A stretch of 64,000 nucleotides of DNA, taken from contig NZ_CANLWM010000003.1 of the NCBI RefSeq assembly GCF_947494875.1, positions 310,001 through 374,000 of the forward strand, in the 5' to 3' direction. This DNA comes from an uncultured Williamsia sp. (GTDB taxonomy: Bacteria; Actinomycetota; Actinomycetes; Mycobacteriales; Mycobacteriaceae). The position numbers and the translations under genes are program-made. The notes beneath the pieces were generated by a model, which did not search any database, was not told the origin of the DNA, and was given only the letters and a program-made list of their open reading frames with translations. Of the stretch, positions 1 through 7,985 are shown one piece after another (the stretch's first letter is position 1; the number at the start of each line of letters is the position of its first letter).

Positions 1-1061
1 CGTCGGTCACCACCGCGCTGCCCGAGGAGATCGGTGGCGAACGCAACTGGGACTACCGCTACGTCTGGATCCGTGATGCGGCCTTCTCCCTGTACGGGCT
101 CCTGCGTCTCGGGTTCAACGACGAGGCCGCCGCGTTCATGGGCTGGCTGACACGACGTTTCAGCGCCGGCGGCGGCGCCGACGGACGGCCGTTGCGCCTG
201 ATGTACACCATCGACGGGGAGGCACCGCCGGACGAGAAGCCGCTCGAGCACTGGGAGGGCTACCGCGGGTCGACCCCGGTCAACATCGGCAACGGTGCGA
301 CCAACCAGATGCAGCTCGACATCTACGGCGAACTCATCGACTCGGTCTACCTGTTCAACAAGTACGGGCCGGGCATCTCGTGGAACTCGTGGCATCAGTT
401 GTGCGAGGTCATGTCCTGGCTCGTCGACAACTGGGACCAGTCCGACGAGAGCATCTGGGAGGTGCGGTCGGAGTCGCAGAACTTCGTGTACTCGCGGCTG
501 ATGTGCTGGGTCGCGTTCGAGCGCATGATCCGGATGAGCCGCCAACGCGGGCTGCCCGGTGACGTCGGCACCTGGATGAAGACCCGCGACGCGATCTTCG
601 ATCAGATCATGGTCAAGGGGTGGAACGAGGAGCGTGAATCCTTCACGCAGACATTCGAATCCGACCGCCTCGACGCATCGCTCCTGTTGATCCCCGCCGT
701 GAAGCTGCTCTCCCCCACCGATCCTCGGTTCCTGTCGACGCTGAAGGCCATCGAGGGGCAACTGGTGAGCGACTCGCTGGTGTTCCGGTACGACTCGAGC
801 GATCACGACGACGGGTTGAGTGGCACCGAGGGGACGTTCTCACTCTGCTCGTTCTGGTACGTCGAGGCACTCACCCGCGTCGGCCGCCGCGCCGATGCAC
901 GCCTGGCGATGGAGAAGATGTTCACCCACGCCAACCACCTCGGTCTCTACGCCGAGCAGGTGGGCCTCACCGGTGAGCAGCTGGGGAACTTCCCGCAGGC
1001 CTTCACCCACCTGGCCCTCATCAGCGCCGCCTACAACCTCGACCGCGAACTCGGCGACTGA
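1..1061 (+). CDS. GH15 glycoside hydrolase (trehalase/glucoamylase-like), C-terminal fragment
   Basis: The reading frame is open from the first bases and has no start inside the window, so the 5' end is missing. Within the first 30 codons it carries NWDYRYVWIRDAAF, the hallmark of family GH15. Further on come a GYRGSTPVNIGNGATNQ segment and, near the C-terminus, LGLYAEQ followed by GNFPQAFTHLAL, which surround the second catalytic acid region in this family. The cytosolic actinobacterial relatives include trehalases as well as glucoamylase-like enzymes that release glucose from alpha-glucosides; the sequence alone does not settle which. An internal Met at 138 is not the start, because the conserved motif precedes it. 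The gene ends 34 bp before cyanase, on the same strand. Confidence 0.9.
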   Translation, partial: SVTTALPEEIGGERNWDYRYVWIRDAAFSLYGLLRLGFNDEAAAFMGWLTRRFSAGGGADGRPLRLMYTIDGEAPPDEKPLEHWEGYRGSTPVNIGNGATNQMQLDIYGELIDSVYLFNKYGPGISWNSWHQLCEVMSWLVDNWDQSDESIWEVRSESQNFVYSRLMCWVAFERMIRMSRQRGLPGDVGTWMKTRDAIFDQIMVKGWNEERESFTQTFESDRLDASLLLIPAVKLLSPTDPRFLSTLKAIEGQLVSDSLVFRYDSSDHDDGLSGTEGTFSLCSFWYVEALTRVGRRADARLAMEKMFTHANHLGLYAEQVGLTGEQLGNFPQAFTHLALISAAYNLDRELGD

Positions 1062-1095
1062 GCGGCGCGGACGGATCTGCGTGATCCTGGTGTGC

Positions 1096-1548
1096 ATGAC
1101 ACGAGACGACGTGACCCGCACCATCGCCGCCCGCCGCGTGGAACTCGGACTGACATGGCAGTCGTTGGCCGACGCGATCGACAAGCCCGTCGTGTGGACC
1201 ACCGCGGCGTTGCTGGGACAGCACCCCATCCCGCGACCGGAGGCCGAGGTGCTGCTCGAGAAGCTCGGTCTGTCCACGGATCTCGTCCCGATCCTCGGGG
1301 CGGTCCCGGTCCGTGGCACCGACCGCGACGTGGTGAGCAAGGACCCGACGATCTACCGGCTCTACGAGGCGCTGGCCGTGTACGGACCCGCGCTGAAGGA
1401 ACTGATCCACGAACAGTTCGGCGACGGCATCATGAGCGCCATCAACTTCAGCGTCGACATCGACAAGAAGCCGCACCCGTCGGGTGACCGCGTCGTCATC
1501 ACCCTCGACGGGAAGTTCCTGCCCTACGACTGGGTCTCGGCCGACTGA
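1096..1548 (+). CDS. cynS: Cyanate hydratase (cyanase)
   Basis: Cyanase decomposes cyanate with bicarbonate to ammonia and carbon dioxide. The 150-residue product has the normal family length: an N-terminal helical helix-turn-helix-like domain (about 1-75) and the conserved C-terminal domain. The catalytic triad is visible: Arg88 and Glu91 in YRLYEAL, and Ser114 in GIMSAINF. The C-terminus VITLDGKFLP is also typical. ATG at 1096 gives a standard N-terminus; an in-frame GTG at 1081 would add five residues and cannot be excluded. No carbonic anhydrase or cyanate transporter gene is adjacent, so detoxification or scavenging of internally formed cyanate is as likely as growth on cyanate. Confidence 0.95.
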   Translation: MTRDDVTRTIAARRVELGLTWQSLADAIDKPVVWTTAALLGQHPIPRPEAEVLLEKLGLSTDLVPILGAVPVRGTDRDVVSKDPTIYRLYEALAVYGPALKELIHEQFGDGIMSAINFSVDIDKKPHPSGDRVVITLDGKFLPYDWVSAD

Positions 1549-1575
1549 CATCCGACACGCACGGCCCGCGCCGTC

Positions 1576-1708
1576 TGTTGGGCGCCCGGGACCACCTGTT
1601 GGGCACCCGGAGCAGTCGAATGGGTGGCTAGGCCGTCCGCGCGGTTCCTACCGCCCAACGAACGGGTCCTACCGCCCAACGAACGGGTCCTACCGCCCGC
1701 CGAACGGG
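1576..1708. repeat. Inverted array of 21-bp repeats between convergent cynS and zwf
   Basis: Three 21-bp units in one orientation (1576-1596, 1597-1617, degenerate 1618-1638) are followed after about 7 bp by three units in the opposite orientation (1646-1666, 1667-1687, 1688-1708). The core is GTTGGGCG on the left and CGCCCAAC on the right. The last three copies are nearly identical (TCCTACCGCCC then AACGAACGGG). The two halves can fold on each other, so the element sits like a large bidirectional terminator between two gene ends. It has no coding sense I can support. Confidence 0.75.
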
Positions 1709-1715
1709 ACCGGGG

Positions 1716-3128
1716 TCACTTCCCGGTGACGAACCAGCCGATCGGCGCCGCGAGTTGATCGGCCGCACCCGGCCCCATCGAGCCGGCGGGGTACGACTGC
1801 ACCGACGGCGGGTTCTCCAGCAGGGGCTGCGCGACCTCCCAGACGTGCGCCAGACCGTCGGGGCGGGTGAACAGCGACCGGTCACCGTCGAGGACGTCGT
1901 TGAGCAGGCGCGAGTACGGCGACAGGGCGCCGCCGTTGTCGGAGTCGACGGTGTCGAGCGGCAGGTCGAGGTGCGCGACCGCGAGGTCCTCGCCGGGACC
2001 CGGCTCCTTCACGGTGACGGTGATGTCGATGCTGCCGTCACCGGACAGGTCGAAGGTGAGCGCCGCCCCGCCCTGGGGGATGTGGGTGATGGGACCGTCC
2101 TCGGGTCGCCGGAACACCAGCGTGACGCGCTGCGCCGAGACGCCCATCTTCTTCCCCGTGCGCAGGACGAACGGGACGTCGCGCCAGCGGTCGGTGTCGA
2201 CCCAGAGCCGCGCGGCAACGAACGTGTCCGTCGTCGAATCGTCGTCGATGCCCTCGGTCTCGCGGTACCCGTGGAACTGGCCGAGGACCACCTCGGACGG
2301 GTCGATCGGACGGAACGCGGCGATCACGGACTCGCGCGCCGATTGCAGGTCGTCCGCGCCGAGACTCAGCGGCGGCTCCATCGCCACCTCGGCGGCCACC
2401 TGGAACAGGTGTGTGACCACCATGTCGAGGACGGCACCGGTCGCGTCGTAGAACTCCGCGCGGTCGTCGATGTCGAGCGTCTCGGGCACGTCGATCTGCA
2501 CCTGCTCGACGTGCTCGCGGTTCCAGAGACCGGCGAACATGCCGTTGGCGAACCGCAGGATGTGCAGGTTCTGGGTGCTCTCCTTGCCCAGGAAGTGGTC
2601 GATCCGATAGACCTGCGACTCGTCGAAGACGGCGTGGACGGCCTCGTCGAGTTCGGTGAAGGTCTTCTGCGAGGTGCCGAACGGCTTCTCGTAGACGACC
2701 CGCGAACCCTCGGCGAGTCCGTGCTCGCCCAGGGCCTTCGTGTAGTCGGTGAAGGTGCTGGGCGGCAACGCGATGTAGTGGACCAGCTGGACGTCGTCGC
2801 CGCTCAGGTCGTCGTCGTTGCGGATCTCCTCGACGACGTCGGGGAGCTGCCCCGGGTCGTCCACGGTGAAGCCGTGGCCCGCGAAGCGCAGGTTGGCCGC
2901 GAAGGCGTCCCACGAGTCGTCGACGCCGTCGCCGAACTCCTCCAGCGCCGACCGGACGTGGTCGCGGAACTCGTCGTCGGTACGTTCACCGCGGCCGTTG
3001 CCGACGAGACGCCACTGCTCGGGCAGCAGCCCGCGGCGCTCGAGTTCGTAGAACGCGGGCAGCACCATCCGCTTGGCGAGATCACCGGTGGCGCCGAACA
3101 ACACGAAGACCGTGGGGGTGTCGGGCAT
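1716..3128 (-). CDS. zwf: Glucose-6-phosphate 1-dehydrogenase
   Basis: This enzyme oxidises glucose-6-phosphate with NADP to 6-phosphogluconolactone, the entry to the oxidative pentose phosphate pathway. The 470-residue product starts with the dinucleotide-binding motif FGATGDLAKRM (11-21), has the substrate lysine region VYEKPFG (145-151), and carries the signature RIDHFLGKE (175-183) with the catalytic His. Length fits the family. ATG at 3128 is chosen because the Rossmann motif follows at once; the frame remains open further upstream, but there it overlaps the next gene and looks non-coding. Its 3' end faces cynS across the repeat array. Confidence 0.96.
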   Translation of the reverse strand: MPDTPTVFVLFGATGDLAKRMVLPAFYELERRGLLPEQWRLVGNGRGERTDDEFRDHVRSALEEFGDGVDDSWDAFAANLRFAGHGFTVDDPGQLPDVVEEIRNDDDLSGDDVQLVHYIALPPSTFTDYTKALGEHGLAEGSRVVYEKPFGTSQKTFTELDEAVHAVFDESQVYRIDHFLGKESTQNLHILRFANGMFAGLWNREHVEQVQIDVPETLDIDDRAEFYDATGAVLDMVVTHLFQVAAEVAMEPPLSLGADDLQSARESVIAAFRPIDPSEVVLGQFHGYRETEGIDDDSTTDTFVAARLWVDTDRWRDVPFVLRTGKKMGVSAQRVTLVFRRPEDGPITHIPQGGAALTFDLSGDGSIDITVTVKEPGPGEDLAVAHLDLPLDTVDSDNGGALSPYSRLLNDVLDGDRSLFTRPDGLAHVWEVAQPLLENPPSVQSYPAGSMGPGAADQLAAPIGWFVTGK

Positions 3129-3153
3129 GGTTCCACCTTGCCAGATGCGAGGG

Positions 3154-3624
3154 TCAGTCGACGGCCGTGAGCGAGAAGACCGGTATGACGCGGTCGGTGC
3201 GTTGTTCGTACAGCCGGAAGTTGGGCCAGGTGTCGAGGAGGTCCTGCCACGCCGCGGAGCGTTCGGCGTCGGCGAGTTCCCGCCACCGCACGCGGATCGG
3301 GGTCCCGCCGCGGACGATCTCGGCGGTGTCGGTGGCACGCAGGTTGTGCACCCAGGCGGGCATCTTCGGGTTGCCGAAGTACGAGCCGGCGATGAGCCAG
3401 TCACCGTCGCGCGGTACGCACAGCAGAGGCGTCGACCGGACGACGCCGGACTTGCGGCCGGGTACCCGCAGGGTCAGGTTGGGCAGCCCGGCGATGTCGA
3501 GGACGGAGACCTTCCCGTTCGAGATCCGTTGCAGCCGAACGTCGGTCTTCTCGATGACGGGCAGGAGCTTCGGCATCCAACCGACCGCCCCGATGCGGAC
3601 GGCGAGCGGTGTCAGCAGACCCAT
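3154..3624 (-). CDS. Nitroreductase family deazaflavin-dependent oxidoreductase (DDN-like)
   Basis: The 156-residue product belongs to the F420-dependent split beta-barrel family that includes M. tuberculosis Ddn. Diagnostic features are TLRVPGRKSG (51-60), followed by STPLL, and the segment GSYFGNPKMPAWVHNL (80-95), which forms part of the cofactor pocket. Family members reduce quinones or nitroheterocycles using reduced coenzyme F420; the native substrate of this one cannot be read from sequence. It lies 25 bp upstream of zwf on the same strand. Cotranscription is possible, which would place it near an NADPH-generating step, but that link is inference. Confidence 0.88.
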   Translation of the reverse strand: MGLLTPLAVRIGAVGWMPKLLPVIEKTDVRLQRISNGKVSVLDIAGLPNLTLRVPGRKSGVVRSTPLLCVPRDGDWLIAGSYFGNPKMPAWVHNLRATDTAEIVRGGTPIRVRWRELADAERSAAWQDLLDTWPNFRLYEQRTDRVIPVFSLTAVD

Positions 3625-3674
3625 GGTGATCCCTTCGGTGCGAGCCCAGGGGTATGACGCTACGCGGGAGTGGG

Positions 3675-4103
3675 TCAGCGCAGGGCTGCCAGGTTGTCGA
3701 CGGAGCGGCGGACGTCGCCCTCGATGACCCTCGCGACCATGCGACCGACGGGACCGCTGAGGAGACCGCCCGACAACTCGGCGGCGACACGGAACCGTGA
3801 GCCGTCACCGTCCGCGGACACCGTGAGGTCGAGGGTGATCCGGACCCCGCCCCGACCGCTGCCCTCGAGTCCGATGCGGGTGGGCTCGTCGTATCGCGTG
3901 ACCCGCCAGGAGATGGTGTTGCGGAAACCCTTGACCTTGATGAGCGACTTCACGCTCGTGCCGACGGTGATCTCGTCGGGGACGTCGGACTTCCAGCCGC
4001 CGAAGATGGTCAGCCACTCGTCGAACCGCCGGAGATCCGAGGCCAGCGACCACGCCGTGGCCGGGTCGACCTCACTGCGGACCGTCACGTCCAGATCTGC
4101 CAC
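3675..4103 (-). CDS. SRPBCC family protein (polyketide cyclase/START-like fold)
   Basis: The 142-residue product begins LDVTVRSEVDPATAWSLASD, typical of the helix-grip SRPBCC fold, where ligand-binding or lipid-transfer proteins open with a strand and a short helix after PxxxW. A conserved central WRVTRYDEPTRI strand and a C-terminal long helix (GRMVARVIEGDVRRSVDNL) complete the fold. No signal peptide or catalytic signature is present, so the ligand is unknown. It is transcribed leftward, 50 bp before the DDN-like gene, and divergent from the mycolate-type methyltransferase at 4253. Confidence 0.82.
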   Translation of the reverse strand: MADLDVTVRSEVDPATAWSLASDLRRFDEWLTIFGGWKSDVPDEITVGTSVKSLIKVKGFRNTISWRVTRYDEPTRIGLEGSGRGGVRITLDLTVSADGDGSRFRVAAELSGGLLSGPVGRMVARVIEGDVRRSVDNLAALR

Positions 4104-4127
4104 CGCTGCTCCTCTGCTCGACCGACG

Positions 4128-4193
4128 ACGCTACCGGGAGTACCCCCGGCGCCCCGGGTCACACGGGGTTGTGACGAGTGACACGGGTAGCCT
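4128..4193. promoter_or_regulatory. Divergent -10 elements between SRPBCC gene and methyltransferase
   Basis: On the minus strand TAGCGT (4128-4133) lies about 25 bp before the SRPBCC start at 4103. On the plus strand TAGCCT (4188-4193) lies about 60 bp before the ATG at 4253. Both match the actinobacterial TANNNT pattern. No convincing -35 is visible at the standard distance for either, so this is a pattern-based call. Confidence 0.45.
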
Positions 4194-4252
4194 GAGCCCG
4201 CTGCGTCGCGCCCCGCGTGCGACCTCTCGAACCCGAACCGGAAGGTGTCGTC

Positions 4253-5116
4253 ATGACCGAGCTCGACCCGTTCTACGAGGACGTGCAGGCCCACTACGAC
4301 CTGTCCAACGACTTCTTCGACCTGTTCCTCGACCCCTCCCGCATGTACAGCTGCGCGTACTTCGAGGAGGACGACTACACCCTCGAACAGGCCCAGTACG
4401 CCAAGATCGACCTCTCCCTAGGCAAGCTCGGCCTGGAACCGGGCATGCGTCTGCTCGACATCGGCTGCGGATGGGGCACCACCATCAAGCGGGCGATGGA
4501 GCGCTACGACGTCGACGTCATCGGACTGACGTTGAGCAAGAACCAGTACGAGCTCGTCAACGAGTCGCTGGCCGCGGCCACCCCCGCCGGCCGCACCGCC
4601 GAGGTCCGTCTGCAGGGGTGGGAGGAGTTCGACGAGCCCGTCGACCGCATCGTCAGCATCGGCGCGTTCGAGCACTTCCGCGCCGAGCGCTACCCGGCGT
4701 TCTTCGAGAAGACCTACGGCATCCTGCCCGACGACGGCGTGATGCTCCTGCACACGATCGTCGCGTTCAACCGCCACGTGATCCGCGAGAAGGGCCTGCC
4801 GATCACCCGCGACGTCCTGGCCTTCGCGCGGTTCATCGCCAACGAGATCTTCCCCGGCGGGCAGTTGCCCGAGCCGCACGACGTCGAGCGGGAGAGCACC
4901 CGCGTCGGGTTCACCGTGGAGCGCATCCAACCGTTGCAGCAGCACTACGCGCGCACCCTCGACACGTGGGCCGCGTCGCTGAAGGAGCGTGAGGACGACG
5001 CGGTCCGGATCGCGAACCGCGACGTATTCGACACCTACATGAAGTACCTCACCGGCTGCGCCGACTACTTCCGCAACGGTTACATCGACGTCATGCAGTT
5101 CACGTTGCAGAAGTGA
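4253..5116 (+). CDS. Cyclopropane/mycolic acid synthase family methyltransferase (CmaA/MmaA-like)
   Basis: This SAM-dependent methyltransferase acts on double bonds of fatty or mycolic acyl chains. The 287-residue length is the same as mycobacterial CmaA1 and PcaA. The N-terminus has YDLSNDFFDLFLD (15-27) and MYSCAYFEE, the substrate-channel region of the family, followed by the SAM-binding LDIGCGWG (68-75) and LTLSKNQYE. The family also covers plain membrane cyclopropane synthases, and specificity (cyclopropane, methoxy or membrane lipid) cannot be assigned. ATG 4253 is preferred over an upstream GTG at 4217 because the family's N-terminal motif starts here. Its stop is 3 bp from the convergent mannosyltransferase gene. 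Confidence 0.9.
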   Translation: MTELDPFYEDVQAHYDLSNDFFDLFLDPSRMYSCAYFEEDDYTLEQAQYAKIDLSLGKLGLEPGMRLLDIGCGWGTTIKRAMERYDVDVIGLTLSKNQYELVNESLAAATPAGRTAEVRLQGWEEFDEPVDRIVSIGAFEHFRAERYPAFFEKTYGILPDDGVMLLHTIVAFNRHVIREKGLPITRDVLAFARFIANEIFPGGQLPEPHDVERESTRVGFTVERIQPLQQHYARTLDTWAASLKEREDDAVRIANRDVFDTYMKYLTGCADYFRNGYIDVMQFTLQK

Positions 5117-5119
5117 CGC

Positions 5120-6217
5120 TCACGCGCTGAGCACCCGCAGCATCTTCTCGACCGTCGCCGGCCAGCCGAACGTCTCGGCGCGCTCGCGTGCCCGGGCCCG
5201 GGCGTCGGCGAGGTCGAGAACGGTGCGCACCCCTGCTGTGAACGCCGCTGCGGTGTTCGGGGTGATCGCCCCGCAGTCGGCGGTGACGATCTCGGCGACC
5301 GCGGAGGTCCGGGAGGCGACCACGGGTGTGCCCGCGGCCAACGACTCCAGCGCCGAGAGGCAGAACGTCTCGTGCGGACCCGGTGCCATGGCCACGTCGG
5401 CGGCGGCGAGGAGGTCCGCCACCTCGTCGCGGGTCTGCAGGAACCCGGTGAACTCGACCGGCAGTCCTGCGGCCCGACGGACCAGGGCGGGGCGGCGCGG
5501 ACCGTCACCGGCGATCACCAGGCGCGCCGCCACACCGGCCTCCAAAAGACCGGCGCAGGCGTCGATGCTGCGCTCGACGTGCTTCTCCACCGACAACCGC
5601 CCGCAGTGCACCAGGAGCTGTCCCCCGCCGTCGCGCCACCGCCCGCCGCCCGCGGAGTCACGTCGCCGGGGATGGAAGAGGTCGAGGTCGACGCCGAGCG
5701 GGACGCGGTAGACGTTGCGGGCCCCGATGCGATCGAACTCGGCGCGGGCGAACTCCGTGGTGCACACCACCGCGTCGTGTCCCGCGGCGGACCGTGCGTT
5801 CGCGACGTCCGCGGCGGCACGCGCCCAGGCACGCGGCATCGCCTGCGCGAGAAGCCGATCGAGACGCTCGTGCGAGATCATCACCGCCACGGCGCCCCGA
5901 CGTCGGGCCCAGGGACCGAGCCCACGCAGCGTGAGCCGGTCGGAGACCTCGAGTGCGTCGGGCGCCAGGCCGCGCAGGATGTCGGTCACCCGACGCGGGT
6001 CGGCGACCCGGTACCCGCCCGTCCACGGGATGGACGGTGCGGCGACGGTGATCCGGTGCACCCCGGACGGGAGCATCTCCTCGTCGGCGCGGTGCCCCGG
6101 CACGACGAGCGAGACCTGATGTCCCCGTTGCACGTAGCCGTGGCCGAGCTGGTCGACGGCGGTGCGCAGCCCGCCCGACCGCGGCCCGTAGAAGTTGGCG
6201 ACCTGCACGATGCGCAC
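5120..6217 (-). CDS. mgtA: GDP-mannose-dependent alpha-mannosyltransferase, GT-B fold (MgtA-like)
   Basis: The 365-residue product opens with VRIVQVANFYGPRSGGLRTA, closely resembling my memory of M. tuberculosis Rv0557 (MgtA, formerly PimB), and has LEVSDRLTLRGLG and MISHERLDRL in the N-terminal half. The C-terminal GT4-type half has HCGRLSVEKHVERSI and the nucleotide-sugar acid pair region PHETFCLSALESLAAGTPVVA. Relatives transfer mannose from GDP-mannose onto lipid acceptors in the cytoplasmic leaflet during mannolipid synthesis. GTG 6217 is chosen because the domain starts there; the frame is open for 34 more codons of poor-quality sequence. The exact acceptor is not provable. Confidence 0.87.
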   Translation of the reverse strand: MRIVQVANFYGPRSGGLRTAVDQLGHGYVQRGHQVSLVVPGHRADEEMLPSGVHRITVAAPSIPWTGGYRVADPRRVTDILRGLAPDALEVSDRLTLRGLGPWARRRGAVAVMISHERLDRLLAQAMPRAWARAAADVANARSAAGHDAVVCTTEFARAEFDRIGARNVYRVPLGVDLDLFHPRRRDSAGGGRWRDGGGQLLVHCGRLSVEKHVERSIDACAGLLEAGVAARLVIAGDGPRRPALVRRAAGLPVEFTGFLQTRDEVADLLAAADVAMAPGPHETFCLSALESLAAGTPVVASRTSAVAEIVTADCGAITPNTAAAFTAGVRTVLDLADARARARERAETFGWPATVEKMLRVLSA

Positions 6218-6379
6218 GTCCGCAGTGTGGCGCCCTCCCGCCGCCGTCAGATGTCCGTCAGGTGGCCGGGATCGCAACACCGCCACAACTGTCGGACCGT
6301 CGATGGTGATGTGGCACAACTCATTCCTGAGAAGACGATGTGTAACACGGGCGAAACGGTGAAATGCGGCATGCGTGGC

Positions 6380-6385
6380 TAGCCT
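6380..6385 (+). promoter_or_regulatory. -10 element for DUF1275 gene (leaderless)
   Basis: TAGCCT ends 8 nt before the ATG at 6394, the spacing expected if transcription begins at or beside the start codon. It also argues against the in-frame ATG at 6364, which would lie upstream of the promoter. Confidence 0.5.
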
Positions 6386-6393
6386 TGGAAGGC

Positions 6394-7077
6394 ATGAAAC
6401 CGATCGGGGATCCAGAAGCAGTGGTCTCGTGGGTGCTCGCCGCCATGGCGGGCCTGGTGGGAGCGGCGGCGTTCATCCAGACCACCGGCTACTTCGTGAC
6501 CTTCATGACAGGAAACGCCGAGCGCGCCGCCCTCGGCTATCTCGTGGGACGACCGGCCATGGCGACGGCCGCGATCCTCATCACCGTCACGTTCGTCGCC
6601 GGTGTCGTGGTCGCGTCACTGCTGCGGCGACACCTGTGGGTGAACCACCCGCACGGCGCGACGATGCTCACGACCATCAGCCTCGCCATCGCGACAGGCG
6701 TGGACTTCGTCACCGCCGGCTTCGACGCCCCGGCGGTCACCTTCATCCCGATCCTGTTCGTGGCGTTCGGGATCGGTGCGTTGAACACGTCGTTCTGCGA
6801 TGACAAGAAGGGCGAGGTGTCCGTCCCCCTGAGCTACGTGACCGGCACCCTGGTGAAGCTCGGGCAGGGCATCGAGCGACACATCAGCGGCGGTCAGGCG
6901 AAGGAGTGGAACGGCTACTTCCTCCTGTGGCTGGCGTTCGTCGTCGGCGGTGTGCTGGGCGGGATCGTCAGCCTCGTCATCACCGGTGGCCAGATGCTGT
7001 TGGTGGCCACCGTGATCTGCGGTGGTGTCGCGCTGTACACCTACCGGCTCGACGAGCGCGCAGGCATCCTCGGGTGA
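6394..7077 (+). CDS. DUF1275 (YoaK) family membrane protein
   Basis: The 227-residue, strongly hydrophobic protein has about six predicted transmembrane helices. The first (WVLAAMAGLVGAAAFI) leads into TGYFVTFMTGNAER, the signature around TM1-TM2 of the DUF1275/YoaK family, and a second conserved patch reads FGIGALNTSF. A role in transport is often presumed for the family but is not established. The start at 6394 is supported by a -10 element just upstream; ATG 6364 would add ten residues. It converges on the adenylate cyclase gene with 19 bp between stops. Confidence 0.85.
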   Translation: MKPIGDPEAVVSWVLAAMAGLVGAAAFIQTTGYFVTFMTGNAERAALGYLVGRPAMATAAILITVTFVAGVVVASLLRRHLWVNHPHGATMLTTISLAIATGVDFVTAGFDAPAVTFIPILFVAFGIGALNTSFCDDKKGEVSVPLSYVTGTLVKLGQGIERHISGGQAKEWNGYFLLWLAFVVGGVLGGIVSLVITGGQMLLVATVICGGVALYTYRLDERAGILG

Positions 7078-7096
7078 GAGCCGCAGTGACGGCGAC

Positions 7097-7972
7097 TCAT
7101 TCGTAGCGAGGGACCACCGCATAGACCACGAGGTCGCTCGGTGTCCCCTTGGCGCGGAACCGTCGACGTCGCCGGACGTACTTGTCGGCGTCGGTCGCGT
7201 CCAGGGTGGCGCTCGTGGCGAGTACCTCACCCGCGCCCGCGGCGTCGGCGACCCGGGCAGCGATGTTCACGTCCACGCCGAGGTAGTCGTCCCCGTCGCG
7301 ACGCGGTGTGCCGGTGTGCAGTCCGGCGCGCAGCGCGGGGCGGTATCCGTCGACGGTGATCGCGCTGACGGCCAGTCCGGCCTCGTGGGCCGCCTCGATG
7401 GCGTCGGCACCGTCGAGGAAGACGGCCATGACGCCGTCGCCGAGCGACTTCACGACGCGGCCACCCCGGTTACGCACCACCTCGGTGGTGGCAGCGTTCA
7501 CCTTCCGTACGAGGTCGAGCACCTTGTCGTCGCCGGCGTCGAGGGCCCAGGTGGAGAAGTTCACGAGATCGGTGAAGAGGATGGTGACCGGTCGCGGGTC
7601 GTCGTCGACCTGGCGCCGACCGCCGAGGGTCTGCCACATCTGCACCGCGGTCAGCCCGAGTTCACGCATCGCGGTGGGCTCGTCGCCACCGCCGATCAGT
7701 CGCGCCAGACGGTCGCTGTAGCGCATGGCGGGTGCGGAGAAGTCCATCACCGGCAGGTCTCCCGGCGCCCGCGTGCGCGCCGACCGCGCCGCCCGGATGA
7801 CGGTCTCGGTGTGGTTCATCCGCGACGCCCAGTCCTTCGCTCGGACCAGGCCGGTCGCGATGGCCTTCCCGGCGCGACGCGCTCGCTCGCGCGCTTCCCG
7901 CTCGCGTTCACGCGCTTCCTGCTCGCGGTCACGGGCGTCGTCCTCAGGCGTCCGGGACACGTCGTCGCTCAT
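7097..7972 (-). CDS. Class III adenylate cyclase with N-terminal coiled coil
   Basis: This enzyme converts ATP to cAMP. In 291 residues, a highly charged Glu/Arg helix (about 10-35, coiled coil likely) and a helical linker precede a catalytic domain from about 125. All class III residues are present: metal-binding Asp135 (ILFTDL) and Asp179 (SLGDG), adenine-selecting Lys175 and Asp234, and transition-state Asn236 and Arg240 (VNIAARV). An active adenylate rather than guanylate cyclase is therefore expected. There is no transmembrane segment, so it should be cytosolic. ATG 7972 lies 13 bp after the stop of the iron-sulfur flavoreductase gene on the same strand, which suggests an operon. Confidence 0.93.
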   Translation of the reverse strand: MSDDVSRTPEDDARDREQEAREREREARERARRAGKAIATGLVRAKDWASRMNHTETVIRAARSARTRAPGDLPVMDFSAPAMRYSDRLARLIGGGDEPTAMRELGLTAVQMWQTLGGRRQVDDDPRPVTILFTDLVNFSTWALDAGDDKVLDLVRKVNAATTEVVRNRGGRVVKSLGDGVMAVFLDGADAIEAAHEAGLAVSAITVDGYRPALRAGLHTGTPRRDGDDYLGVDVNIAARVADAAGAGEVLATSATLDATDADKYVRRRRRFRAKGTPSDLVVYAVVPRYE

Positions 7973-7985
7973 CGCCGAGACCGCC

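Noticed and set aside
1646-1708. Possible CRISPR array
   Set aside because: Units are directly contiguous with no unique spacers, repeat length is too short, and no cas genes are present.
1755-3170. Plus-strand open frame opposite zwf
   Set aside because: G6PDH motifs on the minus strand are unambiguous; the opposite translation has none.
3129-3404. N-terminal extension of G6PDH by about 90 residues
   Set aside because: The extension overlaps the DDN-like gene in another frame and has low-complexity Arg/Thr/Pro sequence; the Rossmann motif begins right after ATG 3128.
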